Source of the DNA: Candidatus Saccharibacteria bacterium oral taxon 488
GTDB taxonomy: Bacteria > Patescibacteriota > Saccharimonadia > Saccharimonadales > Saccharimonadaceae
Assembly (NCBI GenBank): GCA_010202465.1
Contig: CP047919.1
Location: forward strand, 434,001 to 498,000
DNA: 64,000 bases
Direction: 5' to 3'
The position numbers were made by a program, and so were the translations under genes. Below, one piece after another: positions 44,613 through 51,639 of the stretch (the first letter of the stretch is position 1; every line of letters begins with the position of its first letter). The notes under the pieces were generated by a model. That model saw nothing but the letters and a program-made list of their open reading frames with translations. It was not told the DNA's origin and did not search any database.

Positions 44613-45734
44613 CTATTCCGCCACCTCCTCAACCACGCTCATCAAACTGTCCTCAATATTTTTACGAGGTTTTGCTTCAGGTTTAACAGCCGCCTTTGCC
44701 TCAATATCCAGTTCGTAGCCAGTCAGCCGACTTGCCAAGCGAACATTCTGCCCAGCCCGGCCGATGGCCACTGATTGCTGATCCTCGCTAACGTAGACCG
44801 TTGCTCGCTTTTCATCTTCATTAACCGTCACGCTCAGTACTTCTGCTGGGCTCATGGCATTCGCGATGAAGCCAGCCGCGTCTTCCTCAAACGGAATGAT
44901 ATCAATTTTTTCCTGCTCGCCGATTTCGTTCATCACTGCCTGAACACGCGTACCGTGACCGCCGACGAACGTACCGACTGGGTCAACACCCGGCAAAGCA
45001 GACGCTACCGCCAATTTGGTGCGGCGACCAGCCTCGCGGGCAATCGCCTTGATCTCCACGGCGCCCGTTTCCATCTCTGGCACTTCCTGGCTAAACAAGA
45101 ACCGCACAAATTCTTCATTGCCGCGGCTCAAAATCAGCTGCGGACCGCGACCTTCACGCTCAATGTCCTTGATGTACACTTTGACGCGGCGGCCAACACC
45201 GTAGTACTCGCCAGGGATTTGCTCGGACTGCGGCATGATACCGACGGCCTTACCCAGCTCAATTCGCACCACGCGTGGCTCAACCCGCTGAATCGTACCA
45301 GTCACCACTGTACCAATTTTATCTTCAAATTCTGCCAGCACCACTTCGCGCTCTGCCTCGCGCAGCCGCTGCAAAATCACTTGCTTGGCGGTCTGGGCTG
45401 CCACCCGGCCAAACGTCGTCACGTTATGCGTCTCGACCGTCACTTCGCTTCCCAGCTCAGCCGCCGGGTCAACCGTCTTGGCCTCGTCGAGGCTCATTTG
45501 ATTGACGTCATTTTCGACTTCTTCAACCACGGTTTTGACGACCGACACCACAGCCGTGCCGCTGTTGATGTTCAGGCTGGCGCGCACCAATTGCTCGCGC
45601 GTACCGTTATCACGCCGCCACGCTGCGGCGATAGCCTGCTCGATCACCTCCAAAACCGTTTCTTCTGGCAGGTTCTTTTCCTCGGCAATCGTCCGCACCG
45701 CCAACGTCAACTGCTTAATATTCAAATCTTCCAT
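44613..45734 (-). CDS. nusA: Transcription termination/antitermination factor NusA
   Basis: Binds RNA polymerase and RNA to control pausing and termination. The N-terminal domain starts LNIKQLTLAVRTIAEEKNLP, the S1 domain includes GTVVTGTIQRVEPRVVRIEL, and KH domains follow with GPQLILSRG, DPVGTFVGGHGTRVQAVMNE and SVAIGRAGQNVRLASRLTGY. Length 373 lacks the C-terminal acidic repeats of proteobacterial NusA. AAAGGAG precedes the ATG. It heads the operon nusA-clpC-41143 gene-radA-PIN/TRAM. Two promoters and a terminator-like hairpin lie upstream. Confidence 0.95.
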   Translation of the reverse strand: MEDLNIKQLTLAVRTIAEEKNLPEETVLEVIEQAIAAAWRRDNGTREQLVRASLNINSGTAVVSVVKTVVEEVENDVNQMSLDEAKTVDPAAELGSEVTVETHNVTTFGRVAAQTAKQVILQRLREAEREVVLAEFEDKIGTVVTGTIQRVEPRVVRIELGKAVGIMPQSEQIPGEYYGVGRRVKVYIKDIEREGRGPQLILSRGNEEFVRFLFSQEVPEMETGAVEIKAIAREAGRRTKLAVASALPGVDPVGTFVGGHGTRVQAVMNEIGEQEKIDIIPFEEDAAGFIANAMSPAEVLSVTVNEDEKRATVYVSEDQQSVAIGRAGQNVRLASRLTGYELDIEAKAAVKPEAKPRKNIEDSLMSVVEEVAE

Positions 45735-45756
45735 ACTAGCTCCTTTACGCTATATT

Positions 45757-45786
45757 ATTATACTATGTTTCGTTGCAAACGCCCAA
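45757..45786 (-). promoter_or_regulatory. Proximal promoter (P2) of the nusA operon
   Basis: TTGGGC (45786-45781), 18 nt and TATAAT (45762-45757) on the reverse strand, about 22 bp before the nusA ATG. It lies downstream of the terminator-like hairpin at 45792-45817. Confidence 0.5.
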
Positions 45787-45791
45787 GAGAC

Positions 45792-45817
45792 GAAAAACTC
45801 CGACCTGATTGGCCGGA
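45792..45817 (-). terminator. Terminator-like hairpin in the nusA leader
   Basis: On the reverse strand TCCGGCC-AATCA-GGTCGGA forms a 7-bp stem followed by GTTTTTC. It lies between the two predicted nusA promoters, so RNA from the distal one would meet it within about 30 nt. It may serve as an attenuator. Confidence 0.55.
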
Positions 45818-45826
45818 TATGTTAGT

Positions 45827-45856
45827 AGTGTAGCATATCCAGCCAGGCGGCGTCAA
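45827..45856 (-). promoter_or_regulatory. Distal promoter (P1) of the nusA operon
   Basis: TTGACG (45856-45851), 18 nt and TACACT (45832-45827) on the reverse strand. The expected start near 45820 is directly before the terminator-like hairpin. Confidence 0.45.
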
Positions 45857-45940
45857 GTTCAGCCGCCCCATTCGCCCATGTCAGCCTGCGAACGGGTATG
45901 CGTATCTAACAGAGGTGGGAGCTCATAGCTATTCACAATC

Positions 45941-45987
45941 TTGACAAAAAGCATTGACATTTTCTACTAATAGTGATATATATATCA
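45941..45987 (+). promoter_or_regulatory. Promoter with palindromic operator (copy A)
   Basis: TTGACA (45954-45959), 17 nt and TATATA (45977-45982). The -10 lies inside the perfect 14-bp palindrome TGATATATATATCA (45974-45987). A further TTGACAAAA stands at 45941. The same set is found at 57099-57146 before an unrelated gene. A repressor or special sigma factor acting on the palindrome is inferred. Confidence 0.65.
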
Positions 45988-46103
45988 GCCTTTTGACAAC
46001 TTACCGTAAGTTTTGTCAACTGCGCTTCGCTGCCCTGGGTCGGATACCTACGGTGGCTTGAGGCGCGGAACGGCCGCACCTCAACAAAGAGAAAGGTCAT
46101 ATC
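45988..46103 (+). promoter_or_regulatory. Structured leader of the 46104 gene
   Basis: About 115 nt of leader. It begins with TTGACAACTTA...TAAGTTTTGTCAA, a long stem at 45993-46019, followed by GGGTCGG and GGCTTGAGGCGC blocks that recur in the leader at 57147-57248. AAAGGTC is a moderate Shine-Dalgarno. No known riboswitch class is recognised. Confidence 0.45.
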
Positions 46104-46439
46104 ATGTTCCTCGAGATCCTGACTATCCTCATCATTGCGGCTATTGTGATGGGAATCATGACGAGTGTGGCCTCGGCCGGTGACAAGTTCACCATGGTCA
46201 GTGGTGTTATGTTTACTATATTTGGGCTCACAGCACTGTACTGGACAGCCGGGGCGGTCGCCCCACATCTCCACAAAGACTCAACTGTCAGCTGGCTATA
46301 CAAGCCACTGGCTAGCCTCCCCGAATGGGTCGGCTACGTTGGCGCCGCGATCACCGTGGTGCTATGGGTAATGGCTATCGCCCTGCTGGTGGACGATTTC
46401 GTCCACCTTCCCCGACGCAAGAAAGGAGGAAGAATCTGA
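46104..46439 (+). CDS. Small membrane protein under the palindromic promoter
   Basis: A 111-residue protein with three hydrophobic segments: LEILTILIIAAIVMGIMTSV (3-22), VSGVMFTIFGLTALYWTAGA (32-51) and VGYVGAAITVVLWVMAIALLV (76-96), and a basic tail PRRKKGGR. No family is recognised. It shares promoter, operator and leader features with the unrelated 71-residue gene at 57249, so the two are probably expressed together. A large GC-rich hairpin closes it. Confidence 0.75.
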   Translation: MFLEILTILIIAAIVMGIMTSVASAGDKFTMVSGVMFTIFGLTALYWTAGAVAPHLHKDSTVSWLYKPLASLPEWVGYVGAAITVVLWVMAIALLVDDFVHLPRRKKGGRI

Positions 46440-46450
46440 TATTGAGGTGC

Positions 46451-46488
46451 GGGGCGGGATTGATACGATTTTTCGTATCTCCCGCCCC
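46451..46488 (+). terminator. Large hairpin between the 46104 gene and gap
   Basis: GGGGCGGGA...TCCCGCCCC with an inner GATACGA-TTTT-TCGTATC stem makes a very stable hairpin between two convergent genes. It lacks a clear T run on either side, so termination is likely but not textbook. Confidence 0.55.
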
Positions 46489-46504
46489 ACTCACATCACT
46501 GAAC

Positions 46505-47533
46505 TTATGACATCGCTGACTGCTGGAGATAGTGGCCGACGTCCGCCACCAGCTCGACCAGACGGTTGGAGTACCCCCACTCGTTATCGTACCAGACCAT
46601 GATTTTCACCATATTACCACCAACGACCTTGGTCAGCGGCAGGTCAACGATGCCAGAATGTGAATTACCGATAAAGTCGCGGCTGACCAGCGGCTCCTCA
46701 CTGACGCCCAAGATCCCTTGATAGAAACTATCGGCGGCAGCTTTCTTGAACACCTCATTTACCTGCTCGACCGTCACGTCGCGCCGTAGCAGTGCCGTCA
46801 CGTCACTGAGCGACACCACCGGCGTCGGTACGCGGACACTCAGGCCGTCGAACTTGCCGGTTAGCTGCGGCAGGGTTTTCGTCACGGCGATGGCCGCACC
46901 GGTGGTTGTCGGCACGATATTCTCGGCTGCATTGCGACCCTCACGCAGATCCTTAGCCGGCGCGTCCTGCAGGCGCTGGCTGGCAGTGTAGCTATGCACC
47001 GTTGTCAGCATCGATTTCTCGACGCCAAACTCCGCATCCAAAATCGCCATCACCGCGCCCAAGCTATTGGTCGTACAGCTGGCATTAGAAACTATCGGCG
47101 TAGCGTCCTTGATCTTGCTGTCATTGGTGCCCAGGACAATTGTATCGACGCCGTCGGACTTGGTCGGCCCGCTGATAACCACACGTTTAGCGCCAGCAGT
47201 CAAGTGCTTACCCGCACCATCTTTATCGGTAAAGAGTCCCGTCGATTCTATCACCACGTCAACATTCATCTCGCCCCATGGCAAGTTCGTTGGATCTTTT
47301 TCCGCCAGCACTTTGACAGGTTTTCCGTCGACGATGAGTTCATCCTCTGTAACATCAACCTGCCGACCGTACTCACCATAATTACTGTCATGCTTGAGTA
47401 GGTACGCTAGCGTCTTAGTATCCGTCAAATCATTAATCGCCACAATTTCCAAATCGCTGCGCTCCCGGGCAATCTTAAAGGCACTGCGCCCGATCCGCCC
47501 GAAACCATTAATCGCTATTTTCGTTATCGCCAT
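46505..47533 (-). CDS. gap: Glyceraldehyde-3-phosphate dehydrogenase
   Basis: NAD(P)-dependent glycolytic enzyme. The NAD site is KIAINGFGRIGRSAFK at the N terminus, the active-site Cys is in NASCTTNSLG (about residue 147), and the C-terminal YDNEWGYSNRLVEL is typical. Asp in AINDLTD suggests NAD preference. I start at the ATG at 47533, which has GGGAGGAATAATTAT upstream; 47557 would add eight residues within the leader. Length 342. It is divergent from the (p)ppGpp gene. Confidence 0.96.
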   Translation of the reverse strand: MAITKIAINGFGRIGRSAFKIARERSDLEIVAINDLTDTKTLAYLLKHDSNYGEYGRQVDVTEDELIVDGKPVKVLAEKDPTNLPWGEMNVDVVIESTGLFTDKDGAGKHLTAGAKRVVISGPTKSDGVDTIVLGTNDSKIKDATPIVSNASCTTNSLGAVMAILDAEFGVEKSMLTTVHSYTASQRLQDAPAKDLREGRNAAENIVPTTTGAAIAVTKTLPQLTGKFDGLSVRVPTPVVSLSDVTALLRRDVTVEQVNEVFKKAAADSFYQGILGVSEEPLVSRDFIGNSHSGIVDLPLTKVVGGNMVKIMVWYDNEWGYSNRLVELVADVGHYLQQSAMS

Positions 47534-47587
47534 ATAATTATTCCTCCCAAGTAGCATTAGCTTTTTACTAATTATACTACAAAGTTG

Positions 47588-47593
47588 TATAAT
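47588..47593 (+). promoter_or_regulatory. -10 hexamer of the RelA/SpoT gene, leaderless arrangement
   Basis: A perfect TATAAT with six bases to the ATG at 47600 and no Shine-Dalgarno. A second TATAAT on the opposite strand at 47576-47571 probably serves gap, so the two promoters overlap back to back. Confidence 0.55.
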
Positions 47594-47599
47594 GAAACT

Positions 47600-49123
47600 A
47601 TGACGCGGGAGGAATTACTACATCTAGCGGCGCCGCAGTACGATGAAGTACCGGTACTAGTGTTAGATAGCGCTATTGACTACGCCACCAAAAAGCATGC
47701 CGGGCAAAAGCGCAAGAGCGGCGAACCCTACATCACGCACCCGCTGGCGGTGGCTGGGATTTTGGTGGAATGGGGTATGGATATTGACACGGTGATCGCT
47801 GGCGTGCTGCATGATACGGTCGAGGATACCGATGCAACGCTGGATGAACTAGAAAGTTTGTTCGGCCGCGACATTGCCTTTTTGGTTGATGGTGTGACCA
47901 AGGTGTCGCAGGCACGCGCTGGTATGCGCAGCCTCGATAGCTATCTGCCGCACACCAAGGACAACCTCGCCAAGCTGATGATCGCGGTCGGCGAGGACAT
48001 CCGAGTGATTATTATCAAGCTGGCGGATCGGCTACATAATATGCGCACGCTTCAATATATGCCGCGTGACAAGCAGAAGAAAATCGCCCGCGAGACAATT
48101 GAGGTGTTTGCGCCGTTGGCGGATCGGCTGAATATGGGGCGTGTCCGCGTACAATTAGAAGAGCTTAGTTTCCGATTCTTGATGCCCAAGGATTTTCAGC
48201 GCACCAAGAGTCTGATGGACAGCCGCCTGAAAAAAAGCCAGCGCAAACTCGCCAAAGTCCGCCGCGACGTTACGGCGCGCCTGCAGAGCGAGGGCCTACG
48301 GTTCGATATGGATGGCCGGGTCAAAAGCGTGTATAGCCTGTTCAAGAAGCTCGACCGCGTTGGCGATATTGATAAGATTTACGATCTGATTGCTCTGCGC
48401 ATCATTGTTGATGATTTAGCGACCGGCTATCTGGTACTGGGCGTACTGCACGAGATGTACCAGCCGTTTTACGAGCGCATCAAAGATTACGTTGCCAACC
48501 CTAAACCGAACGGCTACCAAAGCTTGCACACGACAGTGCAAACGCCGACCGGACAAATTGTCGAATTCCAAATTCGTACCCAAGACATGCATGAATACGC
48601 CGAGCGTGGTTTGGCAGCCAGCTTTCATTATAACGAACAAAAGATGTCCGATGCCTACCGCCAGGGGCGAATCGCCGCGCTGCCGACGGATTTGGCATGG
48701 ATTCGTGACCTGCAGGAAACGGCGGCCCGGGCCCGCGAGGGCAAGGCCTTTAATTCAGAAAAATTCCGCATGAAGTTGTTTGAAGATCGCATCTTCGTCT
48801 ATTCGCCCAAAGGTGATATTTATGACTTGCCGCGCGGCGCCTTCCCGCTGGATTACGCCTATCGCATTCACTCCGACATCGCAGCGCACGCCAGCGGCTT
48901 TAAGGTCAATGGCGTTATGAAGCCGTTCACCTATGAATTGCAGCACGGCGACGTCGTCGAAGTCTTGACCAGCAAATCTGCCAAGCCCAAACCAGCCTGG
49001 CGCAATATGGTCATCACGCCGCACGCCAAAACCAAACTGCGCATGCAGCTGTCAAAAAGCGGCGGCGTGCTTGCACACCTGACCGGCTTAACCGACGGCG
49101 TTTCGTCGTTGTTTCGACGGTAA
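47600..49123 (+). CDS. RelA/SpoT-family (p)ppGpp synthetase/hydrolase, short form
   Basis: Bifunctional stringent-response enzyme. The HD hydrolase domain has HAGQKRKSGEPYITHPLAVA and GVLHDTVEDT; the synthetase domain has RDKQKKIARETIEVFAPLADRLN, PNGYQSLHTTV and VEFQIRTQDMHEYAERGLAASFHY; a TGS domain with VFVYSPKGDIYDLPRGAFPLDYAY-type sequence ends the protein. At 507 residues it lacks the helical, zinc-finger and ACT regulatory domains of full-length Rel (about 730). Both active sites look intact, so activity control must differ from the classical ribosome-sensing route. Confidence 0.93.
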   Translation: MTREELLHLAAPQYDEVPVLVLDSAIDYATKKHAGQKRKSGEPYITHPLAVAGILVEWGMDIDTVIAGVLHDTVEDTDATLDELESLFGRDIAFLVDGVTKVSQARAGMRSLDSYLPHTKDNLAKLMIAVGEDIRVIIIKLADRLHNMRTLQYMPRDKQKKIARETIEVFAPLADRLNMGRVRVQLEELSFRFLMPKDFQRTKSLMDSRLKKSQRKLAKVRRDVTARLQSEGLRFDMDGRVKSVYSLFKKLDRVGDIDKIYDLIALRIIVDDLATGYLVLGVLHEMYQPFYERIKDYVANPKPNGYQSLHTTVQTPTGQIVEFQIRTQDMHEYAERGLAASFHYNEQKMSDAYRQGRIAALPTDLAWIRDLQETAARAREGKAFNSEKFRMKLFEDRIFVYSPKGDIYDLPRGAFPLDYAYRIHSDIAAHASGFKVNGVMKPFTYELQHGDVVEVLTSKSAKPKPAWRNMVITPHAKTKLRMQLSKSGGVLAHLTGLTDGVSSLFRR

Positions 49124-49449
49124 GCAAAGCACTCACACCTCAGAGGCTGCGGCAGACACGACACCTCCTCCGCCAGAGACTGTGAAACCGTTCGTGAGTA
49201 ACGGACGTTTCAGCCGAACGCTCGCGAGAAATATCCAGTGGAGATTTGAGCGAAGAGTGTGCTCTGGCGGCGGACGGTGGAGTGGCTGCCACGGCTTGGA
49301 TTCCAGCCGTCTCCTCCACGTCGAATGCATCCGGCGGGCGCCGTCCGCAGAGCTATCGACGTGTCGGAGAGGCTGATAATTCCGCGACAAACACGCATAC
49401 CCGATTCTTGGCAAGATGTGATATCGCTTTGCTTTGCAAGATAGTAGTA
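49124..49449. other. GC-rich intergenic stretch with nested inverted repeats
   Basis: No credible gene. GCGGACGG (49269-49276) pairs with CCGTCCGC (49341-49348), inside it TGGAG pairs with CTCCA, and inside that ACGGCT with AGCCGT around 49292-49310. Such nesting in one 80-bp block suggests a structured RNA on either strand. Frames crossing it have low-quality composition. No known RNA family is recognised. Confidence 0.4.
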
Positions 49450-49983
49450 TTACGCCTGCTCGTTCCAGCGCTCAATCGCCGCCGCTACAACCTGCTTGGC
49501 AGCATCAACGCCAGCAAATTCTTTGACAATGGTCGAGCCTGGCTTTTTCAGATCCTTGTAGTGATTAAAATGGAATTCAATTTGCTTAATCAGCTGCGCT
49601 GGCAAATCTTCCAGTGACTGAATGGCGTTTCCAGTATGACGATCGTCGCTTGGCACGGCGATAATTTTATCATCAACCTCATCGTCATCAACAAACTTCA
49701 TCACGCCGAGGATTCGCGCCTCGACTACCAGCCCAGTCGTCAGCGGCGTGTCCGTGACCAATAGCACATCCAGCTCGTCGCCATCCTCGTCCAGCGTTTG
49801 TGGAATAAAACCATAATTAGTCGGCTTGGCAAAAATCGCCGGATCAACCCGATCTAGCCGCATGACGCCAACTTTTCGATCCCATTCAATTTTATGATTT
49901 GACCCAGCCGGAATCTCCACGACAACGGTGATTTCGCCGTCCTGATAGTTTCCCGGTGTTAATACTTGGTTAAAATCTGCCAT
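49450..49983 (-). CDS. ppa: Inorganic pyrophosphatase (family I)
   Basis: Hydrolyses PPi released by biosynthesis. The family I signature DEDGDELDVLLVTD (about residues 64-77) holds the metal-binding Asp residues; EIPAGSNHKIEWDRK and YGFIPQTL are also typical. Length 177. GAGGAG precedes the ATG. It is the last gene of the FKBP-trxB-ppa operon, three bases after trxB. Confidence 0.96.
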   Translation of the reverse strand: MADFNQVLTPGNYQDGEITVVVEIPAGSNHKIEWDRKVGVMRLDRVDPAIFAKPTNYGFIPQTLDEDGDELDVLLVTDTPLTTGLVVEARILGVMKFVDDDEVDDKIIAVPSDDRHTGNAIQSLEDLPAQLIKQIEFHFNHYKDLKKPGSTIVKEFAGVDAAKQVVAAAIERWNEQA

Positions 49984-49986
49984 ATA

Positions 49987-50919
49987 CTACTCCTCTCTGG
50001 CTTTTTCTTGTAAATATTCACGAATTTGCAGTGCCGCCACTGCGCCCTCACCGACCGCTGAAGCAATTTGCATGGTTGCACCCGAACGGACGTCGCCCGA
50101 GGCAAAGACGCCAGGGATATTGGTGTGCAAATGCTCGTCGGTGACGATGTGTCCGCCCAAGTCCAGCTCAATACCTGAGTCTACCAAAAACTGCGTGTTT
50201 GGAATCAAGCCGATGAAAACAAATAAGCCGTCTGCCATAAATTCTTTCTGCTCGCCGTTTTGGGTCGATTTGACACCGTAGAATTTGTCGTCTTTGACGA
50301 TAATTTCATCAGTCGTCGCACCGATATGGACGGCAATCTTACCCTCATCGACATACTTTTGCAGCTCTTTTTGCAGGACATCGCTGGCGCGCAATTTGCT
50401 GCGCACCAATAGGTCAACGTGGCTGGCGTAGCGAGTCAAAAATATCGCTTCCTGCACCGCCGAGTTGCCGCCGCCAACGACGATCAAGCGCTTGTCGCGG
50501 TAAAATGCACCGTCGCACGTTGCACAGTAATGCACACCGCGGCCATACAATTCATCTTCGCCCGGCACGCCCAGCTTGCGGTGATTTGAACCGGTCGCCA
50601 GCAGCACTGCTTTGGCGCGTACCGACTGACCATCAATCGTCAATTCCAGTTCGCCGTCAACCTGCTTCAGGGCCGTCACATCACCGTACTCAATATTCGC
50701 GCCAAATCGCTCAGCCTGCTGCTGCAGCTCGGACGCCAATTTCATACCGGTCACGCCCTCGGCAAACCCTGGGTAATTATCGATTTGATCAGTGATGGCC
50801 GCCATACCGCCGACCACGCCGCGCTCGTATAGTGTTGTCGGCACATCTTCGCGCGATAGGTAAATTGCTGCAGTGAGTGCGCTTGGACCAGCACCAACGA
50901 TGATAACTTCTTTAGACAT
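49987..50919 (-). CDS. trxB: Thioredoxin reductase
   Basis: FAD enzyme that reduces thioredoxin with NADPH. The FAD site is IIVGAGPSALTAAIYLSRED at the N terminus, the redox disulphide is CATCDG (about residues 134-139), the NADPH site VVGGGNSAVQEAIFLTRYA, and the C-terminal FAD motif GVFASGDVRSGATMQIASAVGEG. Length 310 is normal. Its start overlaps the FKBP stop by 8 bp. No thioredoxin gene lies in the window. Confidence 0.96.
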   Translation of the reverse strand: MSKEVIIVGAGPSALTAAIYLSREDVPTTLYERGVVGGMAAITDQIDNYPGFAEGVTGMKLASELQQQAERFGANIEYGDVTALKQVDGELELTIDGQSVRAKAVLLATGSNHRKLGVPGEDELYGRGVHYCATCDGAFYRDKRLIVVGGGNSAVQEAIFLTRYASHVDLLVRSKLRASDVLQKELQKYVDEGKIAVHIGATTDEIIVKDDKFYGVKSTQNGEQKEFMADGLFVFIGLIPNTQFLVDSGIELDLGGHIVTDEHLHTNIPGVFASGDVRSGATMQIASAVGEGAVAALQIREYLQEKAREE

Positions 50920-51586
50920 TCAACCCCCTTGATCTATAATATCGCTTGATAACTTCTGGCATCTCCGGCCGTGGAATCTCCGCCGGTTTCTCGATAGCCA
51001 TTACCACAAATTTAAGTGGCGCATTGGCAGGAATTTTATCGCCCTGGCCTTTATCGCCATAAGCTTTGTCAGCTGGAATCGTCAGTTCGCGCACACCGCC
51101 AACCTTCATACCAATCAGCCCCTCTTTCCAGCCCTGAATCACCGACGTATGTGCTGGGCCGTTTACCGCAAACGGCGCTTTCAATTTACCGCTGTTGATT
51201 GACTGATCAAAAATCTCACCCTTAGCATTCCAACCGATGTAGTAAACCGCAAATTTGGTATCATCCTTGACCTCCGCGCCGTCACCCACGACCAAATCTT
51301 CTTTGCCGAGCTCCTTCACACCAGTAGCCTCAAAGGCACCGACTCGCGTACTAAACCCCAAAAACTTGCCGTGATATTTACTGTTCAATTCCGCCGTCTG
51401 AGCGTCAACTTTCTTTTGCCACTCCGTGGTTGCTTTTTTATAATCTTCTTGCGCCTGCTTCAGCTCGGCCTGGTCTTTGGCGTCATTGCCTGGCTGCACC
51501 ATCATGGCGATGAACCCGCCAATTGTCCCAACCGCTAATGTCCCCGTGATGATCCATATACCGAGTCGCTGTCCCCTCGTTGCCAT
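50912..51586 (-). CDS. Membrane-anchored FKBP-type peptidyl-prolyl isomerase
   Basis: Folding enzyme on the outer side of the membrane. Residues 10-30 form the anchor (IWIITGTLAVGTIGGFIAMMV), residues 35-65 a charged coiled-coil, and the FKBP domain runs from about 95: FAVYYIGWNAKGEIFDQS, VIQGWKEGLIGMKVGGVRELTIPADKAYG and PLKFVVMAIEK. The active-site aromatic and Asp residues are present. AAAGGAGG lies before the ATG. First gene of the operon with trxB and ppa, which hints at a shared role in extracytoplasmic folding and redox, though TrxB is cytoplasmic. Confidence 0.92.
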   Translation of the reverse strand: MATRGQRLGIWIITGTLAVGTIGGFIAMMVQPGNDAKDQAELKQAQEDYKKATTEWQKKVDAQTAELNSKYHGKFLGFSTRVGAFEATGVKELGKEDLVVGDGAEVKDDTKFAVYYIGWNAKGEIFDQSINSGKLKAPFAVNGPAHTSVIQGWKEGLIGMKVGGVRELTIPADKAYGDKGQGDKIPANAPLKFVVMAIEKPAEIPRPEMPEVIKRYYRSRGLNV

Positions 51587-51610
51587 AATCCTCCTTTATC
51601 TTACCTTGAA

Positions 51611-51639
51611 ATTATATCAATGTTTCCTCTCGGCCGCAA
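51611..51639 (-). promoter_or_regulatory. Promoter of the FKBP-trxB-ppa operon
   Basis: TTGCGG (51639-51634), 17 nt and TATAAT (51616-51611) with a TGA extension on the reverse strand. Most of it lies within the 3' end of the ABC transporter gene. Confidence 0.65.

Noticed and set aside
44775..45833. A 352-codon open frame on the + strand opposite nusA
   Set aside because: It lies fully antisense to a secure nusA gene, has His/Arg/Leu-rich shadow composition, and no ribosome site.
49133..49414. A 93-residue reverse frame in the gap after relA/spoT, ending GFTVSGGGGVVSAAASEV
   Set aside because: The end looks protein-like but the rest is Arg/His/Pro-rich noise and crosses nested inverted repeats; no start signal.
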